Origin: DASRAA01 sp036512955
Lineage (GTDB): Bacteria > Acidobacteriota > Terriglobia > Terriglobales > Acidobacteriaceae
DNA: 44,945 bases
Direction of reading: 5' to 3'
NCBI GenBank assembly: GCA_036512955.1
Contig: DATBZX010000066.1
Coordinates: forward strand, 1-44,945
In this document: piece after piece, positions 7,721 to 16,235 of the stretch
How positions within the stretch are numbered: the first letter of the stretch is position 1
How the letters are laid out: every line of letters begins with the position of its first letter
Position numbers and translations under genes: made by a program
The notes under the pieces: model-generated
What the model was told of the DNA's origin: nothing
The model's database searches: none
The model's input: only the letters and a program-made list of their open reading frames with translations

Positions 7721-10435
7721 ATGTGGTCGCTTGAAACTCGTGGGTCGGGAACCACCCCGATTGCCTCGCCGCGGGCGAACTGTGAAACGCAGGCGGGCGA
7801 CGACGCCGCTGAAACTGAGGTCCCTGATCAGCCAACTGGACCTCCTCCACCTAGGCTGACCGCTTCTCCGCCTCCGTCCTCTTGCTTTCGACCTTCTAGC
7901 TACCAAGCCCGCTATCTTCCCGGAACACTGATTGCCGGGCGCTACCGCATCATCGCCCTACTCGGACACGGTGGTATGGGGGAGGTATATCGCGCCGACG
8001 ACCTCGATCTGGGCCAGCAGGTGGCCCTGAAATTTCTACCCGAAACGGCGACTGACGAGCAGACGCTCGAACGTTTCCGTAACGAAGTGCGCACTGCCCG
8101 TCGCATCTCGCATCCCAACGTCTGCCGAGTCTTCGACATTGGACAGACAGGCGATCAGGCTTTCTTCTCGATGGAATACATTGACGGCGAGGACCTGGGA
8201 TGCCTGTTGCGTCGCATTGGTCGCCTGCCTGGCGACAAAGCTTCGGAAATCGCCCGCAAGATTTGTGCCGGACTCGCTGCCGCCCATAGCAAAGGGGTCC
8301 TTCATCGCGACCTTAAGCCGGCCAATATCATGCTCGATGGCCAAGGTGAAATCCTGATTATGGACTTCGGCCTCGTCGGAGTGGCACATCAGATCCACGA
8401 CTGCTGCAGTGGTACGCCTGCTTACATGGCGCCGGAGCAACTCGAAGGGCGAGATGTGACCGAGCGCAGCGATATTTACTCGCTTGGACTGGTGCTGTAC
8501 GAAGTGTTTACCGGCAAACCAGCGTTCGACGGCCGCACGCTGGAAGAAATTGTCCGCATGCGCAACGGCGGCGTTCCCAGTCGCCCCTCGTCTCTGGTCA
8601 AGAACCTTGATCCGTCAGTCGAGCGAATCATCTTGGGTTGCCTCGAAAGCGAGGCAGCCAATCGTCCGGAGTCTGCACTGGCAGTTGCAGCCGCGCTACC
8701 GGGGGGAGATCCGCTGACAGCAGCGCTCGCCGCGGGTGAAACTCCCTCGCCCCAATTGGTGGCCGCGGCCGGAGAAACTGCGGGTCTGAATCTCAGGGCG
8801 TGCCTGACTTGCGTTGTCGCAGCCTTGCTGGGACTCGTCGCTTTTTACGCAATCGGAGTTCGTATCAGTGGCATCCAGCGCATGGACCTTCCGTATAGCC
8901 AGGGAATTCTAGCGCAAAAAGCTCGTGACACGGTCCAGCAGTTGGGATATCCCGCTCGAGCTGTCGACAGTGCCGATGGCTTCGATTATGACGGAGATTT
9001 CATCGATTACCTGAAAGCCAGAAATACTCCCTGGCCGGATTGGAATCACGTCTCAACTGGACGCCCCGCACCATTGCAATACTGGCTGCGCATCAGTCCA
9101 AAGGAGTTGATTGCCGACGAGCGAAAGAACAGTTTGATGGTCCCCGGCATCGTGGACCGGGATGATCCGCCTCCCATCCTGTCCGGCATGACGCAAATTT
9201 GTCTTGACCCGCAGGGGCGCCTGACGCGCTTTGAATCCATTCCGCCTGAGTTGGAGAGCGGCCAGGACGTCGCACCCAATGCGCTTCCTGACTGGAAGGC
9301 GCTCTTCCGTGCTGCCGGTTTGGATCTGGCCCAGTTCCAACCAGTCCATCCTCTGTGGAATTCGCTGGCGTCTGCCGATAAGCGGATGGCCTGGACCGGA
9401 CAGTATCAGGACACAGGGGTTCCTCTGCGAGTGGAGGCTGGCTCGTGGCGTGGGAAAGCCGTTTACTTCACACTGATCCACAGTTGGACCAGGCCAGGCC
9501 GCACACCTTCGACGGACACTCGACCTAGCAAGAGTCTTATGCGGGTGCTGCTGGCGACCGGAGGGATTGCTCTGCTCCTGGGTGCCGCCCTGATAGCACG
9601 GCGCAACTACACCCGGCAGAAAACTGATTTCCGCGGCACACGGAGACTCGGACTTGTTATCTTCTGCCTGGAAATGGCAATCTGGGTGTTCGAGGCGCAC
9701 TTTGTCCCGTCCGTAAGTTGCCTGGCGCTTTTCTTGCTGGCTGTAAGTACGTCGCTCTTCTTCGCTGGCATCACCTGCACGGTGTATCTTGCGCTCGACC
9801 CATATGTGCGGCGGCACTGGCCGCATGCCATCATCTCGTGGAGCCGCGCCATCGCGGGCAAACTGCGCGATCCTCTGGTAGGTCGTGACTTGCTTTACGG
9901 TGTATTGCTGGGACTCATCTGGGCCATCTTCTTTGAGTTGACCTACCTGGCCCAGGTCCGCGAAGGTGGCCCGCCCAACTTTGGGTCGACAGTGTTTCTC
10001 ATGGGTACCCGGCGGGTGATCGGCGCCTGGTTCTGGCACCTCGCCAATTCCTTGCAAGCGACTTTGGCATTCTTCTTTGTGATGTTTATCCTTCGGGCAT
10101 TGTTGCGAAAACCCTGGCTCGCGGCGTTGGCCTTCGTGATCCTCTGGCCGGGAATCAAGTTGCAAGATAACCCCCACTGGATAAGGAACACCCCCGGATG
10201 CGTTGTCGTCTATAGTGTGGTGGCCTACATGATTCTGCGGTTTGGCTTCATCACACTGGCCACCGGAATCTTCGTTGTCGATGTGCTGCTCACCATCCCG
10301 ATCACGACCAGTCCGGCGAGTTGGTACATGAGCGGCTCGTTGTTTGCAATTGCGGGCGTCATCGCAATCACGTTGTGGGGGGGCTTCACCGCACTTGGTA
10401 AACAAAAGCTAATGAGGGAACAACTCTTCGAGTGA
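7721..10435 (+). CDS. Membrane Ser/Thr protein kinase with poly-helical C-terminus
   Basis: This 904-residue Hanks-type kinase has a Pro-rich N-terminus (1-60) and a complete kinase domain (about 75-330): Gly-loop GHGGMG (82-87), catalytic Lys104 in ALKF, HRDLKPAN (Asp197), DFG (Asp215), and GTPAYMAPEQ. A first membrane helix (about 360-380) is followed by an extracytoplasmic domain (about 381-600) with no recognised family, then about eight more helices (608-627, 644-660, 665-690, 723-745, 775-793, 798-812, 826-856, 868-890). Between helices is a conserved-looking loop DPYVRRHWPHAIISW. It is therefore a receptor-like kinase whose signal and substrates are unknown. The ATG at 7721 is the first in the frame after a stop at 7646-7648; the Shine-Dalgarno is weak, so the start is uncertain. 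No partner phosphatase lies nearby. Confidence 0.9.
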   Translation: MWSLETRGSGTTPIASPRANCETQAGDDAAETEVPDQPTGPPPPRLTASPPPSSCFRPSSYQARYLPGTLIAGRYRIIALLGHGGMGEVYRADDLDLGQQVALKFLPETATDEQTLERFRNEVRTARRISHPNVCRVFDIGQTGDQAFFSMEYIDGEDLGCLLRRIGRLPGDKASEIARKICAGLAAAHSKGVLHRDLKPANIMLDGQGEILIMDFGLVGVAHQIHDCCSGTPAYMAPEQLEGRDVTERSDIYSLGLVLYEVFTGKPAFDGRTLEEIVRMRNGGVPSRPSSLVKNLDPSVERIILGCLESEAANRPESALAVAAALPGGDPLTAALAAGETPSPQLVAAAGETAGLNLRACLTCVVAALLGLVAFYAIGVRISGIQRMDLPYSQGILAQKARDTVQQLGYPARAVDSADGFDYDGDFIDYLKARNTPWPDWNHVSTGRPAPLQYWLRISPKELIADERKNSLMVPGIVDRDDPPPILSGMTQICLDPQGRLTRFESIPPELESGQDVAPNALPDWKALFRAAGLDLAQFQPVHPLWNSLASADKRMAWTGQYQDTGVPLRVEAGSWRGKAVYFTLIHSWTRPGRTPSTDTRPSKSLMRVLLATGGIALLLGAALIARRNYTRQKTDFRGTRRLGLVIFCLEMAIWVFEAHFVPSVSCLALFLLAVSTSLFFAGITCTVYLALDPYVRRHWPHAIISWSRAIAGKLRDPLVGRDLLYGVLLGLIWAIFFELTYLAQVREGGPPNFGSTVFLMGTRRVIGAWFWHLANSLQATLAFFFVMFILRALLRKPWLAALAFVILWPGIKLQDNPHWIRNTPGCVVVYSVVAYMILRFGFITLATGIFVVDVLLTIPITTSPASWYMSGSLFAIAGVIAITLWGGFTALGKQKLMREQLFE

Positions 10436-10552
10436 AGATGCGTCATCGAGAGACGTCCCAGAGGGATGGTCGTCCGGAGTTTTCCCGCGCCGTCGCTCCC
10501 GGGATGAATTCTTCGAACTCCGGCCCGGACGCGTGGCGAAGATATCTCGAAT

Positions 10553-11164
10553 CTACTTGGTCACACCGACAATGTTGTTCTCAACTGGCCGGACCAACTG
10601 CTCCGGATTCGCGAAGTTCGCCTGCGCCACCCGGATCTGCTCCTTGAAGTTGTCGACCATGTCCTCACGCAGCCGGACTTCCGTCGGTTTCTTGGCGATA
10701 CTCATCTGATCGATTTTGTCTTGCAGCCGCAGCAGTCCATAGAAAAGGTTTTCGGGGCGAGGCGGGCAGCCCACGACGTACACGTCCACCGGAACGATAC
10801 GATCAACGCCCTGCAGCACGGCATAGGTGTTGAACGGTCCACCCACTGACGAGCAGGCGCCCATTGAGATCACCCACTTGGGCTCGGGCATCTGGTCGTA
10901 AATCCGCTTCACTACCGGCGCCATCTTCAGCGTGACCGTACCGCTCACGATCATCAGATCGCTCTGCCGCGGGCTGGGACGAAACACTTCCGAGCCAAAG
11001 CGCGCAATGTCGAAGCGCGAGGTCGAGGCCGCAATCATCTCGATCGCGCAGCACGCCAGGCCGAAGGTCATTGGCCAGATCGCGGACTTCCGCGCCCAGT
11101 TAAAAACGTAGTCAACGGTCGTTACCAGAAAATTCTTTTCGAACCGGTTATTAATCCAACCCAT
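10553..11164 (-). CDS. nuoB: NADH-quinone oxidoreductase subunit B (orphan NuoB)
   Basis: NuoB carries the terminal iron-sulfur cluster N2 of complex I, which passes electrons to quinone. All four ligands are present in this 203-residue protein: the tandem Cys38-Cys39 in GLACCAIEM, Cys104 in GACSSVGG, and Cys133 in VGCPPRPE. The start at 11164 follows GAGAGGG and begins MGWINNRFEKN; an alternative ATG lies at 11200 (MVSSQPGL). The tail after about residue 155 is charged and longer than in compact NuoB proteins. No other nuo gene is adjacent, so the subunit is either encoded away from the main operon or is a second copy. The upstream oxidoreductase is in the same direction, 143 bp away. Confidence 0.92.
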   Translation of the reverse strand: MGWINNRFEKNFLVTTVDYVFNWARKSAIWPMTFGLACCAIEMIAASTSRFDIARFGSEVFRPSPRQSDLMIVSGTVTLKMAPVVKRIYDQMPEPKWVISMGACSSVGGPFNTYAVLQGVDRIVPVDVYVVGCPPRPENLFYGLLRLQDKIDQMSIAKKPTEVRLREDMVDNFKEQIRVAQANFANPEQLVRPVENNIVGVTK

Positions 11165-11307
11165 GAAACCCTCTCTCAAACCAGGCTGCGAACTTACCAT
11201 CTTCGCCGAACCTTCTACCGCCGGGCTGTGATGATGGTCACACACACACCGTTTTGATGTTGTGAGTCTAGGCTTCGACTCGCCGCGGCACAAGGGGAGG
11301 AACCGCT

Positions 11308-11967
11308 TCAAAGGCCATTGATGTCTTTGTTTTCAAGCAAGAGTTTCGGATATCCAACCTTAGACACCTTCAGCATCGCGCGCCCCACCTGCTCGGTCGT
11401 CGTCACGTAGTTCGGCAGAGTGACCTTCAAAAGTGACAGGACTGGCGCGGTCAAGCTGTAAAGGATGCGATAACTTCTCGTCTTGGACGTGATGCCGTGA
11501 AGCGGTTGTATGATCCCAGGACGAAACATGTACGCCGCCTTAAAAGGCAGCCGGAGCAGAGCGTTCTCCGTCTTCCCTTTCACGCGCGCCCACATAATGC
11601 GTCCCCGTTCGCTGCTGTCAGTCCCGGTGCCGGAGACATAAATAAACGTCATTCCCGGGTTGAGATGAACCAGGGTTTCCGCTGCCGCCAAAGTCATATC
11701 GTAGGTAACGCGGAGGTACGCCTCCTCTGACATGCGCGAGGCAGACACGCCAAGACAGAAAAAGCATGCGTCGAAACCTGCGAGTTCACTCTCAATGTCC
11801 GAGAAGTCGAAGAAGTCCGTACGGACCAACTCGCGCAGTTTTTCGTGTCTCTCGCTTGTCGTCGCCCTCACGATGGACAGCACAAACTCCACCTTAGGAT
11901 CGAGCAGGCATTCGCGCAGCACTCCCTGCCCGACCATTCCTGTCGCCCCAAACAGAATGACTTTCAT
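11308..11967 (-). CDS. NAD(P)-binding oxidoreductase (atypical SDR, YwnB/HTATIP2-like)
   Basis: A 219-residue Rossmann protein with the nucleotide-binding motif FGATGMVGQG at residues 6-15, typical of NAD(P)H-binding atypical short-chain dehydrogenases (NAD_binding_10 group). FIYVSGTGTDSSERG carries the Ser of the core, but the usual YxxxK is replaced by a WARVKGKTE stretch, as in the HTATIP2/TIP30-like branch. The reaction is unknown. A box TAGGTT lies 9 nt before the ATG (minus strand, 11977-11982), with little Shine-Dalgarno signal. Confidence 0.8.
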   Translation of the reverse strand: MKVILFGATGMVGQGVLRECLLDPKVEFVLSIVRATTSERHEKLRELVRTDFFDFSDIESELAGFDACFFCLGVSASRMSEEAYLRVTYDMTLAAAETLVHLNPGMTFIYVSGTGTDSSERGRIMWARVKGKTENALLRLPFKAAYMFRPGIIQPLHGITSKTRSYRILYSLTAPVLSLLKVTLPNYVTTTEQVGRAMLKVSKVGYPKLLLENKDINGL

Positions 11968-12091
11968 GGCTTCACCAACCTAGCATGGGAGTCAGTCGAC
12001 TGTTGATGACCACTCCCTCGATAGAGATGGTGCCACGCCGCGGAAGTCCCCAGCAAAACACTCCAAAGCAGTTGTTTCCGCGTTCGTAAGG

Positions 12092-12097
12092 TACAAT
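12092..12097 (+). promoter_or_regulatory. Putative -10 box of the GT39-like gene
   Basis: TACAAT sits 13 nt before the ATG at 12111. There is no Shine-Dalgarno between them and no convincing -35 box. Confidence 0.35.
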
Positions 12098-12110
12098 TTT
12101 TACTGTCTGC

Positions 12111-13442
12111 ATGCCTTTGAAAACCCAGCCAGCGCCAGATTCCAGACCAGCCGAACACGCGCCCAGTTCTCGATGGCAGCATATCGCCCATTCGCCCGGC
12201 TGGATGGTGCTGATTGGCTTCGCGCTGCGCGTGCTCTACATCGCGCTAGCGCATTCCTACAAATTCCGCACCACCGATGCCAACTTCAGCTTTGGCTGGG
12301 AGATCGGTCGCATCGCCTACTCCCTCGCCAACGGTCACGGCTTCAGCTCTCCCTTTGGCGGGGACACCGGCCCCTCCGCCTGGACGGCGCCGGTTTATCC
12401 CTGGATCGTCTCGCTGGCCTTCCGCGCCTTCGGAACCTACTCGCACGCCGCATCGTTCGCGCTATTGACCTTCAACAGCCTGTGCTCGGCACTTACGGCC
12501 TGGGCGATCTATCGCACGGCACGCCGCGTGTTCAACGAAAAAGTCGCACTCTGGTCGGGATGGATCTGGGCGCTACTGCCCTACATCATGTACTGGTCGG
12601 TACGCTGGATCTGGGAAACCAGCCTCACCGCGCTGCTGTTGAGTCTGGCCTTCATGCTGACCGTCGAGATGGATGGCGACGATCGCATTACGTCTTGGAT
12701 CGGATTTGGCGTGCTGTGGGGCGTTATCGGCCTCACCAATCCTTCGACACTTTCGTTCCTACCTTTCGCTGGATGCTGGCTCGCCTATCAACTCTACTGT
12801 CGTGGTAAGCGTTTCGTGCTCCCCGCCATCGTCGCCGCCGTCCTCTTCTGGATGACAATGATGCCTTGGCTGGTGCGTAACTATGAGGTGTTCCACAAAC
12901 CGGTCTTCGTGCGCGACAACGTGGGAGTCGAACTTCGCTGTGGCAACAACCCGCTCGCCGAAGGCATTTGGGTGGGCATGTATCATCCCAGCCAGAACCC
13001 GATCCTTTACCGTCAATACCAGGAGATGGGTGAGGCGGCCTATTCCGCAGAACAATCGCGATTGGCTAAGCAGTGGATTACCGACAATCCAGAGCAATTC
13101 GCCATCATCACCTTTCGCAGGTTTGTCTTTTATTGGAACGGCCTCCCGCGCCTCTCAAAAATCCAGGCGCTCGAGCAGTTCAAGAACTCGCTCTTTCTGG
13201 CCTCTTCGCTGCTCTCAATCGCCGGACTTGTCTTCGCCATCAAGAACCGCGTCCATGGTGTCTTCCTGTTCGCCAGCCTGCTGATCTTTTATCCGCTGGT
13301 TTACTATGTAAGTTTCCCGCATCCCCGTTACCGGCACCCGATTGATCCGGAACTGGTGATTCTTGGAGTCTATTTGTTCACCCAAGTCAGACCGCGCAAT
13401 CCGCACTTGAAAGGCGCCGCCCAGCCTCGCCATGCCGACTGA
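12111..13442 (+). CDS. Membrane glycosyltransferase, GT39/ArnT-like
   Basis: This 443-residue integral membrane protein has about ten hydrophobic helices and the overall plan of polyprenyl-phosphate-sugar-dependent transferases (GT39/PMT, ArnT, GT-C fold). After the first helix comes an acidic loop (FRTTDANFSFGWEIGRIAYSL), where such enzymes keep their catalytic acid. GPSAWTAPVYPW corresponds to the usual 'xPPLYP' loop. A hydrophilic stretch with MPWLVRNYEVF and GNNPLAEG follows, and a histidine-containing FPHPRYRHPI motif sits in the C-terminal part. The acceptor is unknown. It overlaps the GT2 gene by 11 bp, so the two are almost surely translated together. Confidence 0.82.
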   Translation: MPLKTQPAPDSRPAEHAPSSRWQHIAHSPGWMVLIGFALRVLYIALAHSYKFRTTDANFSFGWEIGRIAYSLANGHGFSSPFGGDTGPSAWTAPVYPWIVSLAFRAFGTYSHAASFALLTFNSLCSALTAWAIYRTARRVFNEKVALWSGWIWALLPYIMYWSVRWIWETSLTALLLSLAFMLTVEMDGDDRITSWIGFGVLWGVIGLTNPSTLSFLPFAGCWLAYQLYCRGKRFVLPAIVAAVLFWMTMMPWLVRNYEVFHKPVFVRDNVGVELRCGNNPLAEGIWVGMYHPSQNPILYRQYQEMGEAAYSAEQSRLAKQWITDNPEQFAIITFRRFVFYWNGLPRLSKIQALEQFKNSLFLASSLLSIAGLVFAIKNRVHGVFLFASLLIFYPLVYYVSFPHPRYRHPIDPELVILGVYLFTQVRPRNPHLKGAAQPRHAD

Positions 13443-14178
13443 AGACCTGGGCGTCCAGCAGTTTCACACGCTTTCCATCATCATCCCGGTCTACAACGAA
13501 CGAAAGACCGTGATGCAGCTCCTTCAACAGGTGGCCCAGCAGCCGATCGTGCTGCACAAGGAACTCATCATCGTGGATGACTGCTCCACTGATGGCACAC
13601 GTGAATTCTTGCAACAAGCCGATCTGGCAAGCGTGCTGGGAAACAATGGCGCCAACTCCGTTAAGCTTGCCCTGCACGAGAAGAACCAGGGAAAAGGCGC
13701 CGGCGTTCGCACCGGACTGGCGCAAGCCACCGGCGAGATCGTCCTCATCCAGGATGCCGACCTTGAATACGATCCCAAGGACTATCCCATCCTGCTCGCT
13801 CCCATACTCGAAGGGCACGCCGACGCCGTCTTTGGTAACCGCTTTCACAGCGGACCGCATCGCGTTCAGCGCTATTATCGTTTTCTGCTGAACCGGCTCT
13901 TTTCCATCATCTGCAACCTGCTCACCGGCCTCGCCATCCACGACGTGACCGCCTGCTACAAGGTCTTCCGCCGCGAGCTGATTGAGCGCATGCACCTGCA
14001 TTCCGATCGCTTCAGCGTCGAAACCGAGATGACAGTGAAGGTCGCCAAGCTGGGCGCCCGCATCTACGAAGTGCCGATTGTCTACCACGGCCGCACTTAC
14101 GCCGAGGGCAAAAAAATCAGCTGGCACGATGGCTACAAGGCCCTGTACGACCTCATCCGCTATCGCTTTAGAGACTAA
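13432..14178 (+). CDS. Family 2 glycosyltransferase (dolichyl/polyprenyl-phosphate sugar synthase-like)
   Basis: A 248-residue GT-A fold enzyme. It shows LSIIIPVYNER at the N-terminus, the nucleotide-binding VDDCSTDGT, and the metal-binding/catalytic QDADLEYDP, with GNRFHSG beyond. This is the pattern of DPM1/ArnC-type enzymes, which move a sugar from a nucleotide donor to a polyprenyl phosphate. There is no C-terminal membrane anchor; two weakly hydrophobic stretches near RLFSIICNLLTGLAI may contact the bilayer. The upstream overlapping GT39-like protein is a plausible user of its product. No Shine-Dalgarno is needed if translation is coupled through the 11-bp overlap. Confidence 0.9.
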   Translation: MPTEDLGVQQFHTLSIIIPVYNERKTVMQLLQQVAQQPIVLHKELIIVDDCSTDGTREFLQQADLASVLGNNGANSVKLALHEKNQGKGAGVRTGLAQATGEIVLIQDADLEYDPKDYPILLAPILEGHADAVFGNRFHSGPHRVQRYYRFLLNRLFSIICNLLTGLAIHDVTACYKVFRRELIERMHLHSDRFSVETEMTVKVAKLGARIYEVPIVYHGRTYAEGKKISWHDGYKALYDLIRYRFRD

Positions 14179-14266
14179 TTGCTTAGTTGCTGCGGTCACT
14201 ATCTAGCTGAACAATTCTTCCTATCCGTGCGTATATCTACTCGTCTAACCTGCGACAGGAGGAACT

Positions 14267-15046
14267 ATGCAACATTCCCGCAATTCAGTTCTTGCTAGGA
14301 CAGCTTTTTGGGTTTCGCTAACGGCGCTTGTGTTTGCTATTTCGGCTCAAGCTCAAGTCACACAGGATTTCCACCGAACTGTTCCTCTCTCTTCCAACGG
14401 CCGTGTCTCTCTGGAAAATATCAACGGCAATGTCACCGTCACTGGATGGGAGCGCAACGAAGTCCAGGTCGACGCCGTGAAAAAAGCGCGCGATCAGCAG
14501 AAACTCGACGAGGCCCGCATCGAGGTTGACGCCAGCAGCGACTCTGTCCAAATCAAGACCAAGTACCCTGAAGGGCGCAACAATAATAATCCGGCAACCG
14601 TGACCTACGAGTTGCACGTACCGCGCATGGCTCGCCTGGACCACATCAACTTGGTAAACGGCTCACTCGAAGTATCCCAGGTAAACGGGGACATCGACGC
14701 GAATCTGGTGAACGGAAAGACGGATCTTCATGACCTCTCCGGTCGCCTGAACATCTCCGCAGTCAACGGTACGATCACGGCGAATTTCCGCACGCTCGAC
14801 AACGTGAAGGAGATCCATCTGAAGTCAGTGAATGGAGCCATCAATCTCGGGCTGCCCGCATCGCCAAACGCCGAAGTGAGCGCCTCGACCGTCAACGGGG
14901 GCATCACCACCGATTTCCCCCTTCAAGTCAAAGGGAAGTTCATGGGGCACCATCTCGACGGTACGCTCGGCAGTGGAGGCACTCACATCGAACTTAACAA
15001 CGTGAATGGCAGCATTCGCCTTGGCCCGGGACTGGGGAATCTGTAG
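14267..15046 (+). CDS. Secreted DUF4097-family (beta-helix) protein
   Basis: The ATG at 14267 follows a strong ACAGGAGGAACT. The 259-residue product has a signal peptide (about 1-29, ending SAQAQ) and a repeating strand pattern characteristic of DUF4097/adhesin-like right-handed solenoids. The motif VNG recurs at short intervals (VNGSLEVSQVNG, LVNGKTDL, AVNGTITA, SVNGAINL, TVNGGITT, NVNGSIRL), marking turns. Function is unknown for the family; in many bacteria such proteins sit near anti-sigma or envelope genes, but here the neighbours are glycosyltransferases. It is convergent with the methyltransferase downstream. Confidence 0.82.
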   Translation: MQHSRNSVLARTAFWVSLTALVFAISAQAQVTQDFHRTVPLSSNGRVSLENINGNVTVTGWERNEVQVDAVKKARDQQKLDEARIEVDASSDSVQIKTKYPEGRNNNNPATVTYELHVPRMARLDHINLVNGSLEVSQVNGDIDANLVNGKTDLHDLSGRLNISAVNGTITANFRTLDNVKEIHLKSVNGAINLGLPASPNAEVSASTVNGGITTDFPLQVKGKFMGHHLDGTLGSGGTHIELNNVNGSIRLGPGLGNL

Positions 15047-15080
15047 AGGCAGTCAGTAGCGCTTCGGCTTTCTTCGCTTG

Positions 15081-15126
15081 TCATCCTGAGCGAAGTGAGC
15101 CCGGCGAACGGAGTCGAAGGACCCCT
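15081..15126 (+). repeat. Dispersed repeat of the TCATCCTGAG...AGTCGAAGG type
   Basis: This 46-bp unit begins TCATCCTGAGCGAAG and ends AGTCGAAGGACCCCTA. A related 54-bp copy is at 40118-40171, with the ends conserved and the middle variable. A fragment is seen near 268-285. It is non-coding and lies downstream of a gene in both cases. Confidence 0.65.
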
Positions 15127-15183
15127 ATCGCCATACCCGAGTCCAGGTATGCAATGACCCGGTCGTTGCGACCCGCAAGCCAC

Positions 15184-15248
15184 GTAACGGCGGCTTCGTA
15201 GTTAGCCCGTCGGGTGGCCCACATATCCCTGATTTTGGGATATGTGGG
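15184..15248. terminator. Strong hairpin between convergent genes, with triple-hairpin family left arm
   Basis: The left part (15184-15209) matches 2685-2710 with two mismatches. It leads into a perfect 12-bp stem CCCACATATCCC/GGGATATGTGGG with a 7-nt loop (15218-15229 with 15237-15248). The stem ends 11 bp before the stop of the convergent methyltransferase gene, so it probably stops transcription from either side. No T-run follows, so the terminator role is inferred. Confidence 0.6.
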
Positions 15249-15259
15249 TGTATCGATCG

Positions 15260-16009
15260 TCAGTACACTTGGTATCCCGGCGGAGGCGATTCAAAATCCG
15301 GCTTGCGCGCCACCAGCAACAGCGCACCAATGCGCTTGAAATCCTTCAACTCTTCGGCATTCTTGAACCACCGTCCGCTGTATTCATCAGGTGTCGGCGT
15401 GAGGTCGGGAACCCGCACCGCCCTCACATCCTCAAAGGTGTGGCGCTGCAGCATCTCGATGTACTCCTGCTCCGAATGCACTTGCACCGGGACTTTCAAC
15501 TCCTCGACCCAGCGCAGCGAGTAGTGATTGTCGCGATACAAGTTGATGAGGATGAATAACTCGCCCTTCGGCGCCATCACGCGAAACAATTCGGCCAGCG
15601 CGCGCTCCTGGTCCGCGTAATAGTAAAACGACTCGACCGACAACACCTTGTCGAAGAAGTTCTCCTCCCAAGGAACTTGCTGCGCCGAGCCCACCACGAA
15701 CATCAGGTTGTCGTGCTCGGTCGACGCCGCGCGCGCGCGCCGAATCATCTCGTCTGACACATCGATGCCGATCACTTGTCCCGGCCGCGCCGGATCGTCG
15801 ACCGCTTTGGCGATCAACCGGCTGGCCCATCCCGCGCCACAGCCCAGATCCAGCACGCGATCGCCCGGCTTCAGGTTCATCAGTGCCAACGTCTGCTCGG
15901 TGATGCTGATGTGATGGGCTTCCATCTCTTCGCCCTTGCCCTGTTCGGCCCACTGGTTAAATTCCTGGCGTAATTGCTCGTCGGCGGATGCAGTTCTACG
16001 GTCGCTCAT
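15260..16009 (-). CDS. Class I SAM-dependent methyltransferase
   Basis: A 249-residue enzyme. It has motif I VLDLGCGAGW (about residues 53-62), the acidic end of strand 2 in VIGIDVS, a strand-4 motif FFDKVLSVESFYYY, and a post-core MAPKGELFILINLY. The fold is Methyltransf_11/25 type, similar to UbiE-like enzymes, but the substrate cannot be told. The start at 16009 follows GAGGGA, which is better than the ATG at 16024. It is divergent from the zinc-ribbon/permease pair with only 47 bp between starts, so promoters overlap. Confidence 0.86.
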   Translation of the reverse strand: MSDRRTASADEQLRQEFNQWAEQGKGEEMEAHHISITEQTLALMNLKPGDRVLDLGCGAGWASRLIAKAVDDPARPGQVIGIDVSDEMIRRARAASTEHDNLMFVVGSAQQVPWEENFFDKVLSVESFYYYADQERALAELFRVMAPKGELFILINLYRDNHYSLRWVEELKVPVQVHSEQEYIEMLQRHTFEDVRAVRVPDLTPTPDEYSGRWFKNAEELKDFKRIGALLLVARKPDFESPPPGYQVY

Positions 16010-16056
16010 CGTTCCCTCGCGCATTTCGAACCTCTATGCTACAGTCTCGGAAACTC

Positions 16057-16233
16057 ATGGCTCAAACTCCCGACCAATCCTCCAACGGTTCCACCAAGCT
16101 CCCGTCGCCACTGTATTGCCCCAACTGCGCATGCGAGGTCGACGACCCGCTTGCCTGTGGCGACTGCTCCGCCGTCATCTGCCGCGACTGCGGAACTCCG
16201 CTCGAGATGGCCGAAGACCTGGGGATGGGCTGA
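16057..16233 (+). CDS. Small zinc-ribbon protein
   Basis: A 58-residue protein with a hydrophilic N-terminus, then YCPNCAC, ACGDCSAVICRDCG and a short acidic end. The paired CxxC motifs make a zinc-ribbon or double-ribbon likely. Its stop is 2 nt before the permease ATG, so translation is probably coupled. The ATG at 16057 is chosen as the closest to the compact domain; TATGCT at 16035-16040 could be the -10 box. An earlier in-frame ATG (16036) overlaps that box. Function is unknown; a role in assembling or regulating the permease is only a guess from position. Confidence 0.7.
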   Translation: MAQTPDQSSNGSTKLPSPLYCPNCACEVDDPLACGDCSAVICRDCGTPLEMAEDLGMG

Positions 16234-16235
16234 TC

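Noticed and set aside
9053..10405. A 450-codon open frame on the - strand opposite the kinase C-terminus
   Set aside because: Its translation is Glu/Gln/Arg-rich and low complexity, as expected from the antisense of hydrophobic helices; no start context.
11165..11311. TTG start of nuoB at 11311, overlapping the upstream gene's stop
   Set aside because: The extra 49 residues are not like NuoB, and the ATG at 11164 has a good Shine-Dalgarno and the conserved start.
15936..16235. A longer N-terminus for the APC permease
   Set aside because: The frame is open to 15936, but the translation is Arg/Pro-rich, overlaps the zinc-ribbon gene and the divergent methyltransferase, and a good Shine-Dalgarno precedes 16236.
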